NCBI GenBank assembly: GCA_965371855.1
Contig: CBDUZZ010000060.1
Span: 1-30,144 of the forward strand
Length of the DNA stretch: 30,144 nt
Direction: 5' to 3'
Origin: JAADEM01 sp965371855
Lineage (GTDB): Bacteria > Bacteroidota > Bacteroidia > Bacteroidales > Marinilabiliaceae
The notes under the pieces are model-generated. The model saw only the letters and a program-made list of their open reading frames with translations, was not told where the DNA came from and ran no database searches. Below, piece after piece: positions 1 to 6,794 of this stretch. Within the stretch, counting starts at the first letter, position 1; the number at the start of each line of letters is the position of its first letter. The translations under genes and the position numbers were made by a program.

Positions 1-37
1 TTTTTTTGAAATTTATTTGTTGGTTTTCAGGTAATTG

Positions 38-619
38 TTACTTGCGAAACTTGAGATCTTTTATATTAAAAATATTTAATTTATGGTGCGATTTTATATT
101 ATATAACTGCGAAGGTAAATCATAGATTTTGTATGTTATTAACAAGTTGTTTTTTAAACAAAAACGATTTATGCCACCGATACGTTTATCTGAGAGATGC
201 TTTCCATTTAAACTATAAGTGATAATTGAAGCTTTTCCTGCATCATATATATTAATATATCTGTCAATAAATACATCCTGTGTAAAAACAAATTCACCTG
301 GTCCATGTCCTTTTTTTCTGATAACACTTTTTAAATTACCCTGATAATCATAAATTGCCATACAATTATCAGGAGCTGATGAAAACACATAATAAGTGTT
401 ATTAATTAAATCGACATGGTAAGAATTTCGAACGATGTTTTTTGCTTTTGTTTCAAGGGGTACAAATTCAATTCTATTAAATTCGGCTGAAAGATTCAGT
501 GTGTTTTCGTTAAATTCAACATTTAACTTTCTGGCATTTTCATTTTCATGTGTATTATTATTGGTACATGAATTAAGAATAGAAACTGTAAATAATAAGA
601 TAAGATAATTATATTTCAT
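38..619 (-). CDS. Six-bladed beta-propeller lipoprotein, C-terminally truncated (cassette A)
   Basis: The 193-residue product has a lipoprotein signal (lipobox ending at Cys18), the N-terminal strand EFVPLET (51-57) and the turn GHGPGEF (104-110). Both marks recur in the propellers at 9693 and 21915, and this is the BF3164/6-bladed beta-propeller family, normally about 360-380 residues. Only the first half is present. A TAA at 38-40 ends the frame, yet the same frame stays open for the remaining 12 codons to the window edge (QLPENQQINFKK), and that text reads like propeller sequence. It is therefore probably a nonsense-mutated or interrupted gene rather than a natural short form. It lies just downstream of peptide A. 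The family is thought to be surface or periplasmic and its ligand is unknown. Confidence 0.8.
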   Translation of the reverse strand: MKYNYLILLFTVSILNSCTNNNTHENENARKLNVEFNENTLNLSAEFNRIEFVPLETKAKNIVRNSYHVDLINNTYYVFSSAPDNCMAIYDYQGNLKSVIRKKGHGPGEFVFTQDVFIDRYINIYDAGKASIITYSLNGKHLSDKRIGGINRFCLKNNLLITYKIYDLPSQLYNIKSHHKLNIFNIKDLKFRK

Positions 620-642
620 TTTTGCTTTATTTATTTATATTA

Positions 643-681
643 TTTTGTGACAGGAAGATTTGAAATCAACCTGTCACAAAA
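643..681 (-). promoter_or_regulatory. 12-bp perfect stem-loop between peptide A and its propeller
   Basis: TTTTGTGACAGG (643-654) pairs perfectly with CCTGTCACAAAA (670-681). The 15-nt loop can form a further short GATT/AATC stem. The hairpin fills the gap between the peptide stop (694) and the propeller start (619). No U-run follows on the minus strand, so an mRNA processing, stabilising or attenuating role fits better than a full terminator. Equivalent hairpins of unrelated sequence occupy the same place in the other three cassettes. Confidence 0.75.
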
Positions 682-693
682 CTTTTAGACAAT

Positions 694-981
694 TTAACAA
701 TAAGGTTCTTGATCAAAACAGCATTGTTGCGATACTCCACAACATGAATCATAGGTTACAGGAATACAAATATAACATAGATCCCATTCTGGCATAGTTA
801 CGTCATAATCGTCTGCACATTCTCCATAATGAGTTTCACCATCACCGGATCCCGCAAGTGCCTGCAAAGATAAAAGATTCAGATTACTCATGAAGTCAGT
901 TTTGTTTGTTAAGAGTGATACATTTAATAGCATTACACCTGCAATAAACAAGCTACCTATTATTAATTTTACTTTTTTCAT
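694..981 (-). CDS. Cys-rich secreted peptide precursor, NVEALA-like (cassette A)
   Basis: The 95-residue product starts at ATG 979-981. Upstream in-frame codons exist, but the same DNA in the paralog at 23128 is frame-shifted, so the leader is not coding. Residues 6-24 are hydrophobic (export signal). A conserved leader continues to NLNLLSLQALAG (33-44), the position of the NVEALA-type motif. The rest is a core with eight Cys (55, 69, 72, 80, 81, 87, 88, 95) and many acidic and aromatic residues. About 26 of the first 40 residues match the paralog at 23128, whereas the cores do not align. That pattern, a fixed leader and a diversified core, is what peptide precursors show. Cleavage after ALA or AG is plausible. 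Function unknown. Confidence 0.75.
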   Translation of the reverse strand: MKKVKLIIGSLFIAGVMLLNVSLLTNKTDFMSNLNLLSLQALAGSGDGETHYGECADDYDVTMPEWDLCYICIPVTYDSCCGVSQQCCFDQEPYC

Positions 982-1025
982 AATTAATGATTTAATGTTA
1001 AAATAATGTTTTGCTAAAACTCTTT

Positions 1026-1045
1026 GCCGGGACGTTGCTTCCGGC
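1026..1045 (-). promoter_or_regulatory. Conserved hairpin in the 5' leader of peptide A
   Basis: GCCGG/CCGGC, extended by a G-T and an A-T pair, gives a 7-bp stem with a 6-nt loop about 45 nt upstream of the peptide start. The paralogous leader at 23499-23518 has the same stem with a different loop. Flanking text (GTGTACAGAGCGG; ATTATTTTAACATTA) is also shared. Conservation is at the nucleotide and structure level, not in a reading frame. Confidence 0.5.
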
Positions 1046-1134
1046 TCCGCTCTGTACACCTGTTATCATTAGATAACCCGAAAAATCCATAGAACTTTCC
1101 GGTGATGCCGCTAAAACAGTCGGGTAATTTATCT

Positions 1135-1142
1135 TATCTTTG
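1135..1142 (+). promoter_or_regulatory. Bacteroides-type -7 element for the putative small RNA, copy A
   Basis: TATCTTTG is an exact match to the -7 consensus TAnnTTTG. The surrounding TTATCTTTGTCACATCACC is identical in the second copy at 23590. No clear -33 TTTG lies 19-21 nt upstream in either copy; a conserved TAAAACAG block occupies that region instead. Confidence 0.5.
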
Positions 1143-1147
1143 TCACA

Positions 1148-1226
1148 TCACCTCCTTTACTTTTTTGGTGAAGAGGCCGGGCAGGAAGCGGTAAAACTTT
1201 CGTTGGTTTTGCTTCCTGCCCTTTTT
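1148..1226 (+). ncRNA. Putative small RNA, copy A, divergent from peptide A
   Basis: Downstream of the TATCTTTG box lies a compact unit without a start codon. It begins with TCACC/GGTGA, able to form a 5' stem, and ends in a strong hairpin plus T-run. The predicted RNA is about 75-80 nt; its start is inferred from promoter spacing. A homologous unit stands at 23604-23681 in the same position relative to a paralogous peptide gene. The lower part of the 3' stem is identical in the two copies. The upper part differs in sequence but still pairs (AAAAC/GTTTT here, AGAACA/TGTTTT there), which supports an RNA structure. Targets are unknown. The CCTCC stretch here is complementary to Shine-Dalgarno sequence but is CTTCT in copy C. 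Confidence 0.6.
1179..1226 (+). terminator. Rho-independent terminator of small RNA copy A
   Basis: GGGCAGGAAGC (1179-1189) pairs with GCTTCCTGCCC (1211-1221), an 11-bp perfect stem extended by AAAAC/GTTTT after a 3-nt bulge, followed by TTTTT (1222-1226). The T-run is only on the plus strand, which sets the orientation. Confidence 0.75.
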
Positions 1227-1230
1227 CTTC

Positions 1231-1690
1231 ATGGTTAATACTGTTTAAATACATATTACAAAGTAAACATTACTCTTGAAAAAAGAATTTCTTTGTGAAA
1301 CAATAAAAAAGTACGTTCTAAACCAAAAAATCTGCGTGACAAATGGCGTGACAAATAACATGATGCTTAAACACAATGAATTACAAGGGGTGAAAACATG
1401 AGTAATAATTAGCAATTAAGTGATAATTGAAACCAATAAGGGAAACGATGATGGTTAAGGACGCGTACTTCATAATTTCTTTCTTCATTCAGAATAGTTT
1501 TGTTTTGATTAATTGTTTTTAAAGAAAGAGAATTGCAAGGAAAAACACGAAAAATATGCCGGACAAAAACGGGACAAATAACAAATTGCATATTATCAAG
1601 TCTTTACAAAGCCAAGTCTACATATTTTAACATGCGAAAAAGTTCATTTTAACATTTACACCCTTGTTAAATTGAACATATAACCACCTT
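1231..1690. other. Non-coding stretch with GACAAAT repeats
   Basis: I see no credible gene here. Two related blocks stand out: 1333-1360 contains GCGTGACAAAT twice with 12-nt spacing, and 1557-1583 contains GGACAAAA/GGGACAAAT; both end in ACAAATAACA. Such spaced short repeats next to a mobile-element remnant could be recombinase arm-type sites, but nothing proves it. The join to the helicase fragment lies near 1690-1700. Confidence 0.35.
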
Positions 1691-1704
1691 CAGGAGTTCA
1701 AAGT

Positions 1705-3165
1705 TTGGACATGCGAATGATAGATCCTGTCTATGGTGACCATATTGACAATAAAGCTTCGCATTGTGCCCGGAATATAGCCCGATACTACCGAAAGCAC
1801 AATGAGCATAAAGGTACACAGTTTGTATTCTCTGATTTGGGGACGTACAAGCCCGGCCGGTGGAGTGTTTACAGCGAGATAAAACGCAAACTGCACGAAG
1901 ACCATGGTATCCCTGCCCATGAAATCCGGTTTATTCAGGAGGCAAAGACCGACAATGCACGTAAAACTTTTATAAAGGGTATGAATACGGGGGAGATTAG
2001 GGTGCTTTTAGGTTCTACCGATATGTTGGGCACGGGCATAAACGCACAAAAGAGAGCTGTAGCTATCCATCACCTGGATATACCATGGCGGCCTTCCGAC
2101 CTTGCACAACGTAACGGACGGGCAGTACGCAAAGGCAACTTTATTGCCAAAGAATTTTCCGGGAACAAAGTTGATACGTTTATCTATGCCGTTGAAAAGT
2201 CACTGGACTCATACAAATTCAACCTGTTGCACAACAAACAGCTTTTCATCAACCAACTCAAAAATAACAACATGGCGACCCGCACCATCGACGAAGGAGC
2301 AATGGATGAAAAAACGGGCATGAATTTCTCTGAGTATGTGGCAATACTTTCCGGTAATACCGAATTGTTGGAAAAAGCCAAATTAGAAAAGAGAATCACC
2401 GCTTTGGAGAGTGAGCGACAAGCCTTCCACCGTTCCAAAAGTTCATCGGAGTTCAAACTACGGGAAATACACCACACCCTTGAACATAACAACGAGGTGA
2501 TTGGGAAAATGACAGGCGATTGGGAATTTTTCAACAGCCATATACAGAGAGATATAGATGGAAAGCCCCTGAACCCTGTTAAACTGGACGGTCTTAATAC
2601 CATCGACTTCAAACTGGTAGGTGCAAAACTTAACGAGATAGACGATAACCTGAACACTAAAGGCGAATACCAAAAAATCGGCACTCTGTACGATTTTTTG
2701 CTTTTGGTCAAGTCGGAGAACTCTAACAAAGAAGATTCTCTTTTTGGCGATGAAAAATATTTTGACAATAAATTTTTCATTATGGGCGAAAGCGAAATCA
2801 AATATACCTACAACAACGGTAAAATAGCCAATGACCCGAAACTGGCATCTATGAATTTCATGAATGCTTTAGAAAAGATTCCTAAGCTGGTTGAGAAGTA
2901 TAAGAAAAGCAATGAAAATGTGCAAATAGACGTGCCTGTATTACAGGAAGTAGTAAACGGAACATGGCGAAAAGAAGATGAGTTGAGGGAGTTAAAAAGT
3001 GAGTTATCAACCCTGAAGCGAAAGATTCAATTGTCGCTTGACCCACAAAGCGAACAGCAGGATAATACCATTGAAAAAGAAAGCGTAAAAGAAAAGGTGG
3101 CTATTATGGCTGAGCCAGGGCAAAAATACAGGGCTAAAGTATGTGGAGGCTTTAGTTTAGAATAA
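1705..3165 (+). CDS. C-terminal fragment of a large SNF2/DEAD-type helicase of conjugative-element type
   Basis: The product carries the helicase C-terminal core: GSTDMLGTGINAQ (103-115, motif V) and LAQRNGRAVR (133-142, motif VI), followed by about 340 mostly charged residues with coiled-coil character. This resembles the end of the very large methylase/helicase-like proteins of Bacteroides conjugative elements, which run well over 1000 residues; the N-terminal part (ATP-binding motifs I-III) is absent. An in-frame TAA lies at 1681-1683, so the fragment begins in a deletion joint near 1690, and the start at 1705 is a nominal TTG. Its end is altered: the IS element starting at 3148 replaces the final codon and original stop (TTG TAA at 4260-4265) with five IS-encoded codons and a new stop. 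It is probably not functional. Confidence 0.75.
   Translation: MDMRMIDPVYGDHIDNKASHCARNIARYYRKHNEHKGTQFVFSDLGTYKPGRWSVYSEIKRKLHEDHGIPAHEIRFIQEAKTDNARKTFIKGMNTGEIRVLLGSTDMLGTGINAQKRAVAIHHLDIPWRPSDLAQRNGRAVRKGNFIAKEFSGNKVDTFIYAVEKSLDSYKFNLLHNKQLFINQLKNNNMATRTIDEGAMDEKTGMNFSEYVAILSGNTELLEKAKLEKRITALESERQAFHRSKSSSEFKLREIHHTLEHNNEVIGKMTGDWEFFNSHIQRDIDGKPLNPVKLDGLNTIDFKLVGAKLNEIDDNLNTKGEYQKIGTLYDFLLLVKSENSNKEDSLFGDEKYFDNKFFIMGESEIKYTYNNGKIANDPKLASMNFMNALEKIPKLVEKYKKSNENVQIDVPVLQEVVNGTWRKEDELRELKSELSTLKRKIQLSLDPQSEQQDNTIEKESVKEKVAIMAEPGQKYRAKVCGGFSLE
3140..3147. repeat. Target-site duplication, left copy (TATGTGGA)
   Basis: The 8 bp TATGTGGA immediately precede the left end of the insertion sequence and recur exactly at 4252-4259 after its right end. 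Eight bases is the usual duplication for the IS1595 family. Confidence 0.9.
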
Positions 3166-3171
3166 ATGTGA
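3148..3171 (+). repeat. Left terminal inverted repeat of the IS
   Basis: These 24 bp are the exact reverse complement of 4228-4251. The first codons after 3148 are read as the new tail (GFSLE) of the interrupted helicase fragment. Confidence 0.9.
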
Positions 3172-3180
3172 TTAATTTCT

Positions 3181-3188
3181 TATCTTTG
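3181..3188 (+). promoter_or_regulatory. -7 promoter element of the transposase gene
   Basis: TATCTTTG matches TAnnTTTG and sits 13 nt before the transposase ATG, so the mRNA leader would be very short. No clear -33 box is visible; it would have to overlap the inverted repeat. Confidence 0.45.
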
Positions 3189-3201
3189 AGAAAAAAACAA
3201 T

Positions 3202-4218
3202 ATGCAGAATACTGATATTAAAAAATACTTTTCGGAATTACAGCCATATGAGCAAGATGGGTTATTAACAGAATTGCATGATTTGAGAGAAGAAACACAA
3301 TTTGAATTATTACATATACGAGCCAAAGAATTGGACAATAAACAATCATCTTGTCCACGTTGTGGAAGTTTAAAGTATGTTAAAAACGGTAGTTCAAAAG
3401 GAGTTAAGCGATACAAATGTAAAGCATGTCAAAGAAGTTTCACAGCTTATACAGGCACGTGGTTAGCTCATCTTCATAAGAAAGAGAAATTAATACCTTA
3501 CTTAAAATTAATGAAATTAGATTTGAGTTTAGATAAAATTAAGGCTGAACTTCAAATCAATAAGAAAACTGCTCTTGATTGGCGACATAAAATAAGTGCA
3601 TCAATTTCCGATATTGAGTCTGGTGTTTTTATGGGAATTACAGAAAGTGATGAAACTTTTTTTTTACACTCAAATAAGGGTTCAAAAGATTTAGACATAA
3701 AAGCAAGGCATCGTGGAAAATCAATTAAAACAAAAGGGATAAGCGAAGAACAGGTTGCTGTTATTGTATCTACAGACCGAAAGAAAACAATAAACGTAAA
3801 TGTGGCTTGTTTAGGTAGAATTACCAAATTAAATATTACACAAGCCATTGGAAAAATGGTTGTAAAACAAACGATATTGTGTTCAGATGGCCATGTTAGT
3901 TATAAAGGATTCGCAAAAGACAACTCTATTGAACATCACGTTCTTAGAGCGAATTTGAATGAATATGTGAAAAGGAAAAAGTTTCATATACAGCATGTAA
4001 ACTCAATGCACAGCAGGGTAAAAAACTGGATAAATAAAGAAAAATTAGGTGTTGCAACTAAGAATTTACAAATGTACATGAATTGGTTTCATTTAAAGGA
4101 AAAGTATAAAGATGCTGAATTTATACAAAAGATTGTAGAAATAGGAAGTGTAAACACCAATGCTATCAAGAATTATAAGAATATTGATAATGATTACAGA
4201 TTATTAAAATCAGCTTAA
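3202..4218 (+). CDS. IS1595-family transposase
   Basis: The 338-residue protein has an N-terminal zinc ribbon (Cys51, Cys54, Cys73, Cys76), then a DDE/DDN-type catalytic domain: SDETFF (Asp150), CSDGHVSYKGFA (Asp229) and HVNSMHSRVKNW (266-276, Asn267), the arrangement of ISXO2/IS1595 transposases. Length and the final helix (MYMNWF) are normal for the family, so it looks intact. It is the only gene of the element and would act on the 24-bp ends. The start is the first ATG after the promoter box at 3181. Confidence 0.92.
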   Translation: MQNTDIKKYFSELQPYEQDGLLTELHDLREETQFELLHIRAKELDNKQSSCPRCGSLKYVKNGSSKGVKRYKCKACQRSFTAYTGTWLAHLHKKEKLIPYLKLMKLDLSLDKIKAELQINKKTALDWRHKISASISDIESGVFMGITESDETFFLHSNKGSKDLDIKARHRGKSIKTKGISEEQVAVIVSTDRKKTINVNVACLGRITKLNITQAIGKMVVKQTILCSDGHVSYKGFAKDNSIEHHVLRANLNEYVKRKKFHIQHVNSMHSRVKNWINKEKLGVATKNLQMYMNWFHLKEKYKDAEFIQKIVEIGSVNTNAIKNYKNIDNDYRLLKSA

Positions 4219-4227
4219 TTTAGAATT

Positions 4228-4251
4228 TCACATTTATTCTAAACTAAAGCC
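4228..4251 (-). repeat. Right terminal inverted repeat of the IS
   Basis: Exact reverse complement of 3148-3171. It begins 9 nt after the transposase stop and is followed by the second TATGTGGA (4252-4259). Confidence 0.9.
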
Positions 4252-4259
4252 TATGTGGA
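4252..4259. repeat. Target-site duplication, right copy (TATGTGGA)
   Basis: Repeats 3140-3147. Removing the IS and one copy restores ...GTA TGT GGA TTG TAA, that is, the helicase-like protein ended in VCGL. Confidence 0.9.
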
Positions 4260-4347
4260 TTGTAAATTGCTTATTGAGTGTTGAAAAAAGGTGACGAGTT
4301 TCTATTCCTTTTTGGAATGAGATAAATGCAAAACTTGATTCTATATC

Positions 4348-5871
4348 CTATTGTGTCATATTCAACAGTTTCTCAAAATCTTCTTCAAGGGTTTGATTAT
4401 TAATAAAATCGTACAGGGTAAGTTTACGAACGGTGTAGTAATCGGACCAATATTGAAATAGTGACCTGATATACTGAAGTCGTGCATTATCTTTCGCCTG
4501 TTGTGACGAAGTAAGTTTAAGCACATCTACATTACCCTTTTTAAACCGGGTAGAGGTAAGCTCATAACTGTACATTGCCAGTGTATCTGATTTTGCTATT
4601 GATTTAACCTTGTCGTATTGTAGATTAAATTCAAGAACTTTAGTAATCACATCCTGTTTGAAAGCAGTAATTGTTTGTTCCACACTTATTTTTGTTATCT
4701 CCTGCCTCGACTTAGCCATTTGATAATGTCCTTTACGCTTGCCCCAATCGAGTATAGGAATATTCAGATTGATACCAAGTTGTTGGTATTTATCAAAATC
4801 ACGTTGGTAAACATTGCCAATCTCTCCGTTTACGGGTGTGTTATTAATATAGTCGTAATGGCCATCAGCTTTATTAATACCGTATGAGATGTTCATGCTG
4901 GCCTGAAATCTGTTTTCGGCTCTGGTTCGTGCTACATCTCTTTTTGCTTCAAGTAGTTTTATTTGTTGTTCAAGCATTTTTGCATTACGTTCCATGGCTA
5001 ATTGCAACGCTTTAGTTTCAGGAATAGTTAAATCAAGTGCCTTGGGTAATATAATATCTAATTCAACATTTTGAGGAAGTCGTAGAAAAGTAATGAAATC
5101 CTCTTTGTTTTTACGGTATTGCATTTTTGCTTCTTCAACTTTAATATAGGCGTTATTTAAGTTCAATTCAAGCTCCAGCAATTCATCCTTTTTTATTGTT
5201 CCCAGTTGAAACCGTTTTTGTGCAATCTGAAACAGAGTGTCTGTATTATGGAAATTATACTCAGACATCTCGTTGTTAATTTGTGCCATAACCAAATTGA
5301 AAAAGTAGTTACATGTGAGGCTGTTTGTGTATTCAACATCGTGGAGATACTCCAGCATTGCTTGTTTATACTTTTGGGGTTCAAGTTTACGTTCCCATTT
5401 GAAATTATTATACCCGAAAAGCTCTTGACGATATCCTATTTGAAACGGGCGAGAAGAGAACTGAGTATATGACTTGTTACCATAATTCTTAGTGCCATAC
5501 AGATCAGACTGAACAAAGAATGTACCTCCAGTTGCTCCAACATTCTGAGTAAGGTATAGTGATGCGTTGGTGTTGAGGGTTTGAGTACGCACATAATCTT
5601 CTGTTTCAGTAACGGAGTTATACCTTAGTTGATTCGCATTGGAGTAGTTTAGAATCTGCGACCTGAAAGAGAGAGCCGGCAGATAGTTAGCTTTGAAACT
5701 TTTATACTGCCAGTAGTTTGCCATATAGGTGTTTTTTACCAGAAACGATTGTAACGACTGTGTTTGTGCCAAACGAAGCGCATCATCCAAAGTTAGTTTC
5801 ATGGCTTGTTGCTGTGCAAAAGCGGTTGTGAATAAAATTGAAATCAGTAGGGTTGTTAGTGTTTTTTTCAT
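4348..5871 (-). CDS. TolC-family outer-membrane efflux protein
   Basis: The 507-residue protein has a signal peptide (cleavage after about AFAQ, residue 20), then MKLTLDDALRLA, the classic start of the outer-membrane efflux domain, and two long helical repeats typical of the TolC/OEP family (for example the NAYIKVEEAKMQYRKNKEDF region). It would form the outer-membrane exit duct of a tripartite pump. Its likely partners are the membrane-fusion protein at 19686 and the RND permeases at 15820 and 11965, on the same strand but about 6 kb away, with unrelated genes between. It has its own promoter-like sequence upstream, so it is probably transcribed separately. Substrate unknown. Confidence 0.9.
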   Translation of the reverse strand: MKKTLTTLLISILFTTAFAQQQAMKLTLDDALRLAQTQSLQSFLVKNTYMANYWQYKSFKANYLPALSFRSQILNYSNANQLRYNSVTETEDYVRTQTLNTNASLYLTQNVGATGGTFFVQSDLYGTKNYGNKSYTQFSSRPFQIGYRQELFGYNNFKWERKLEPQKYKQAMLEYLHDVEYTNSLTCNYFFNLVMAQINNEMSEYNFHNTDTLFQIAQKRFQLGTIKKDELLELELNLNNAYIKVEEAKMQYRKNKEDFITFLRLPQNVELDIILPKALDLTIPETKALQLAMERNAKMLEQQIKLLEAKRDVARTRAENRFQASMNISYGINKADGHYDYINNTPVNGEIGNVYQRDFDKYQQLGINLNIPILDWGKRKGHYQMAKSRQEITKISVEQTITAFKQDVITKVLEFNLQYDKVKSIAKSDTLAMYSYELTSTRFKKGNVDVLKLTSSQQAKDNARLQYIRSLFQYWSDYYTVRKLTLYDFINNQTLEEDFEKLLNMTQ

Positions 5872-5910
5872 TGTTTTATTTTGTTTTGTTTGAACAAGAA
5901 CTCAATAGTA

Positions 5911-5943
5911 CAAATATTAATGTAAAATATCGTAATGACCAAA
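5911..5943 (-). promoter_or_regulatory. Candidate promoter of the TolC-like gene
   Basis: On the minus strand, TTTG (complement of 5940-5943) is followed after 20 nt by TAATATTTG (5911-5919), close to the Bacteroides -33/-7 pattern with one extra base in the -7 box. It lies 40 nt upstream of the start codon. Confidence 0.45.
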
Positions 5944-6095
5944 AGTTATAACTATTAGTTGTTATGATATGTATCGGTTTAAATTGAAGGAATCAACCTT
6001 TTTATCAGCAGGTATTCACCTCGTCACTAAAAACACAAGTTGTTAATTATCTAGGTGTTTTCGTTCCATTTGCTTATCAAATCCGGCCTCTAGTA

Positions 6096-6794
6096 CTACC
6101 TGATAGGCTCCTTACATGTATAAAATCTGTAAAACGCTATCTTTTTGTTAATTCCAAAAACAGAACAATCAATATCTTTGAAGTAAAATCTCAGTATATC
6201 TTCAATTTCATCGGCTGTGTTTACATGTTCGTGTTTCATTAGTAACTGATAATCTAAACCATATTTTTTCCTGAATTCATAACCTGTAACCATGGTTCCC
6301 AATTTCCACATTAGTGTTCCTTCATTGGGGATGGCTACACGCATTTGCCCACCGGGTTTTAACAGTGTGCAGGCTTTTTCTATCATATCAGGCAAATCAG
6401 TAACATGTTCAAAACAGGCGATGGAAATAATACGATCGTATTTCTGAGTCGTATCAATTTCCGAAATGTCATTATAAATATTCCGCACACTGCTTTTTGC
6501 TACTGATGTGTTTAAAAGATTTGCGAAAGGTTCTACAACATCGTAAGGCGAAACGAAGGGTTCATACTTCAGGTGGTTTAGGTTTCCTGCACCTATCTCA
6601 AGCGTTTCGATATTTTCGGTTTTTTTATTCTTTACATCTGATGCAACTTTCCTATGCATCCAGCTCTCTAAATGTTTAGATATAGAGGTAGTGGTGTTAT
6701 TACCTTCGCGATTATTGCGGTAATGCTCGTTATAAATCTTTTGGTACTCTCTGGGTAGTTCCGTTCGTATTTTAGGAAATTTATCAAACATCAT
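6096..6794 (-). CDS. Class I SAM-dependent methyltransferase
   Basis: The 232-residue product contains motif I as ETLEIGAGNLNHL (63-75), an acidic loop near PYDVVEPF (83-90), motif IV-like RIISIACFEHVTDL (121-134) and LLKPGGQMRVAIPNEG after it, the layout of the Methyltransf_11/23 group. The substrate cannot be told from sequence. Its ATG overlaps the stop of the upstream membrane glycosyltransferase (ATGA, 4 bp), which implies translational coupling and a shared role, perhaps in lipid-linked sugar or glycan modification together with the GT2 gene at 8137. Confidence 0.85.
   Translation of the reverse strand: MMFDKFPKIRTELPREYQKIYNEHYRNNREGNNTTTSISKHLESWMHRKVASDVKNKKTENIETLEIGAGNLNHLKYEPFVSPYDVVEPFANLLNTSVAKSSVRNIYNDISEIDTTQKYDRIISIACFEHVTDLPDMIEKACTLLKPGGQMRVAIPNEGTLMWKLGTMVTGYEFRKKYGLDYQLLMKHEHVNTADEIEDILRFYFKDIDCSVFGINKKIAFYRFYTCKEPIR

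Larger units (their letters stand above)
3148..4251 (+). mobile_element. Complete IS1595-family insertion sequence (1104 bp)
   Basis: The element is bounded by 24-bp perfect inverted repeats (3148-3171, beginning GGCTTTAGTTTAG, and 4228-4251) and an 8-bp target duplication. It holds one intact transposase gene with its own promoter box. Intact ends, a matching duplication and an open transposase indicate a fairly recent, possibly still active insertion. It landed one codon before the stop of the helicase-like gene. Confidence 0.93.

Noticed and set aside
694..1059. Longer frame of peptide A starting at an upstream GTG (26 extra residues)
   Set aside because: The matching DNA before peptide C is frame-shifted and stops, so the extension is untranslated leader.
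1149..1160. CATCACCTCCTTTAC looks like the 3' end of 16S rRNA (anti-Shine-Dalgarno)
   Set aside because: Only ~10 bases match, copy C differs there, and no other rRNA sequence is present.
1409..1591. 60-residue minus-strand frame
   Set aside because: No recognisable domain, signal or ribosome-binding site; it spans the GACAAAT repeat.
2184..2801. 205-residue frame antisense to the helicase fragment
   Set aside because: Shadow of a strongly biased coding frame with clear helicase motifs on the plus strand.
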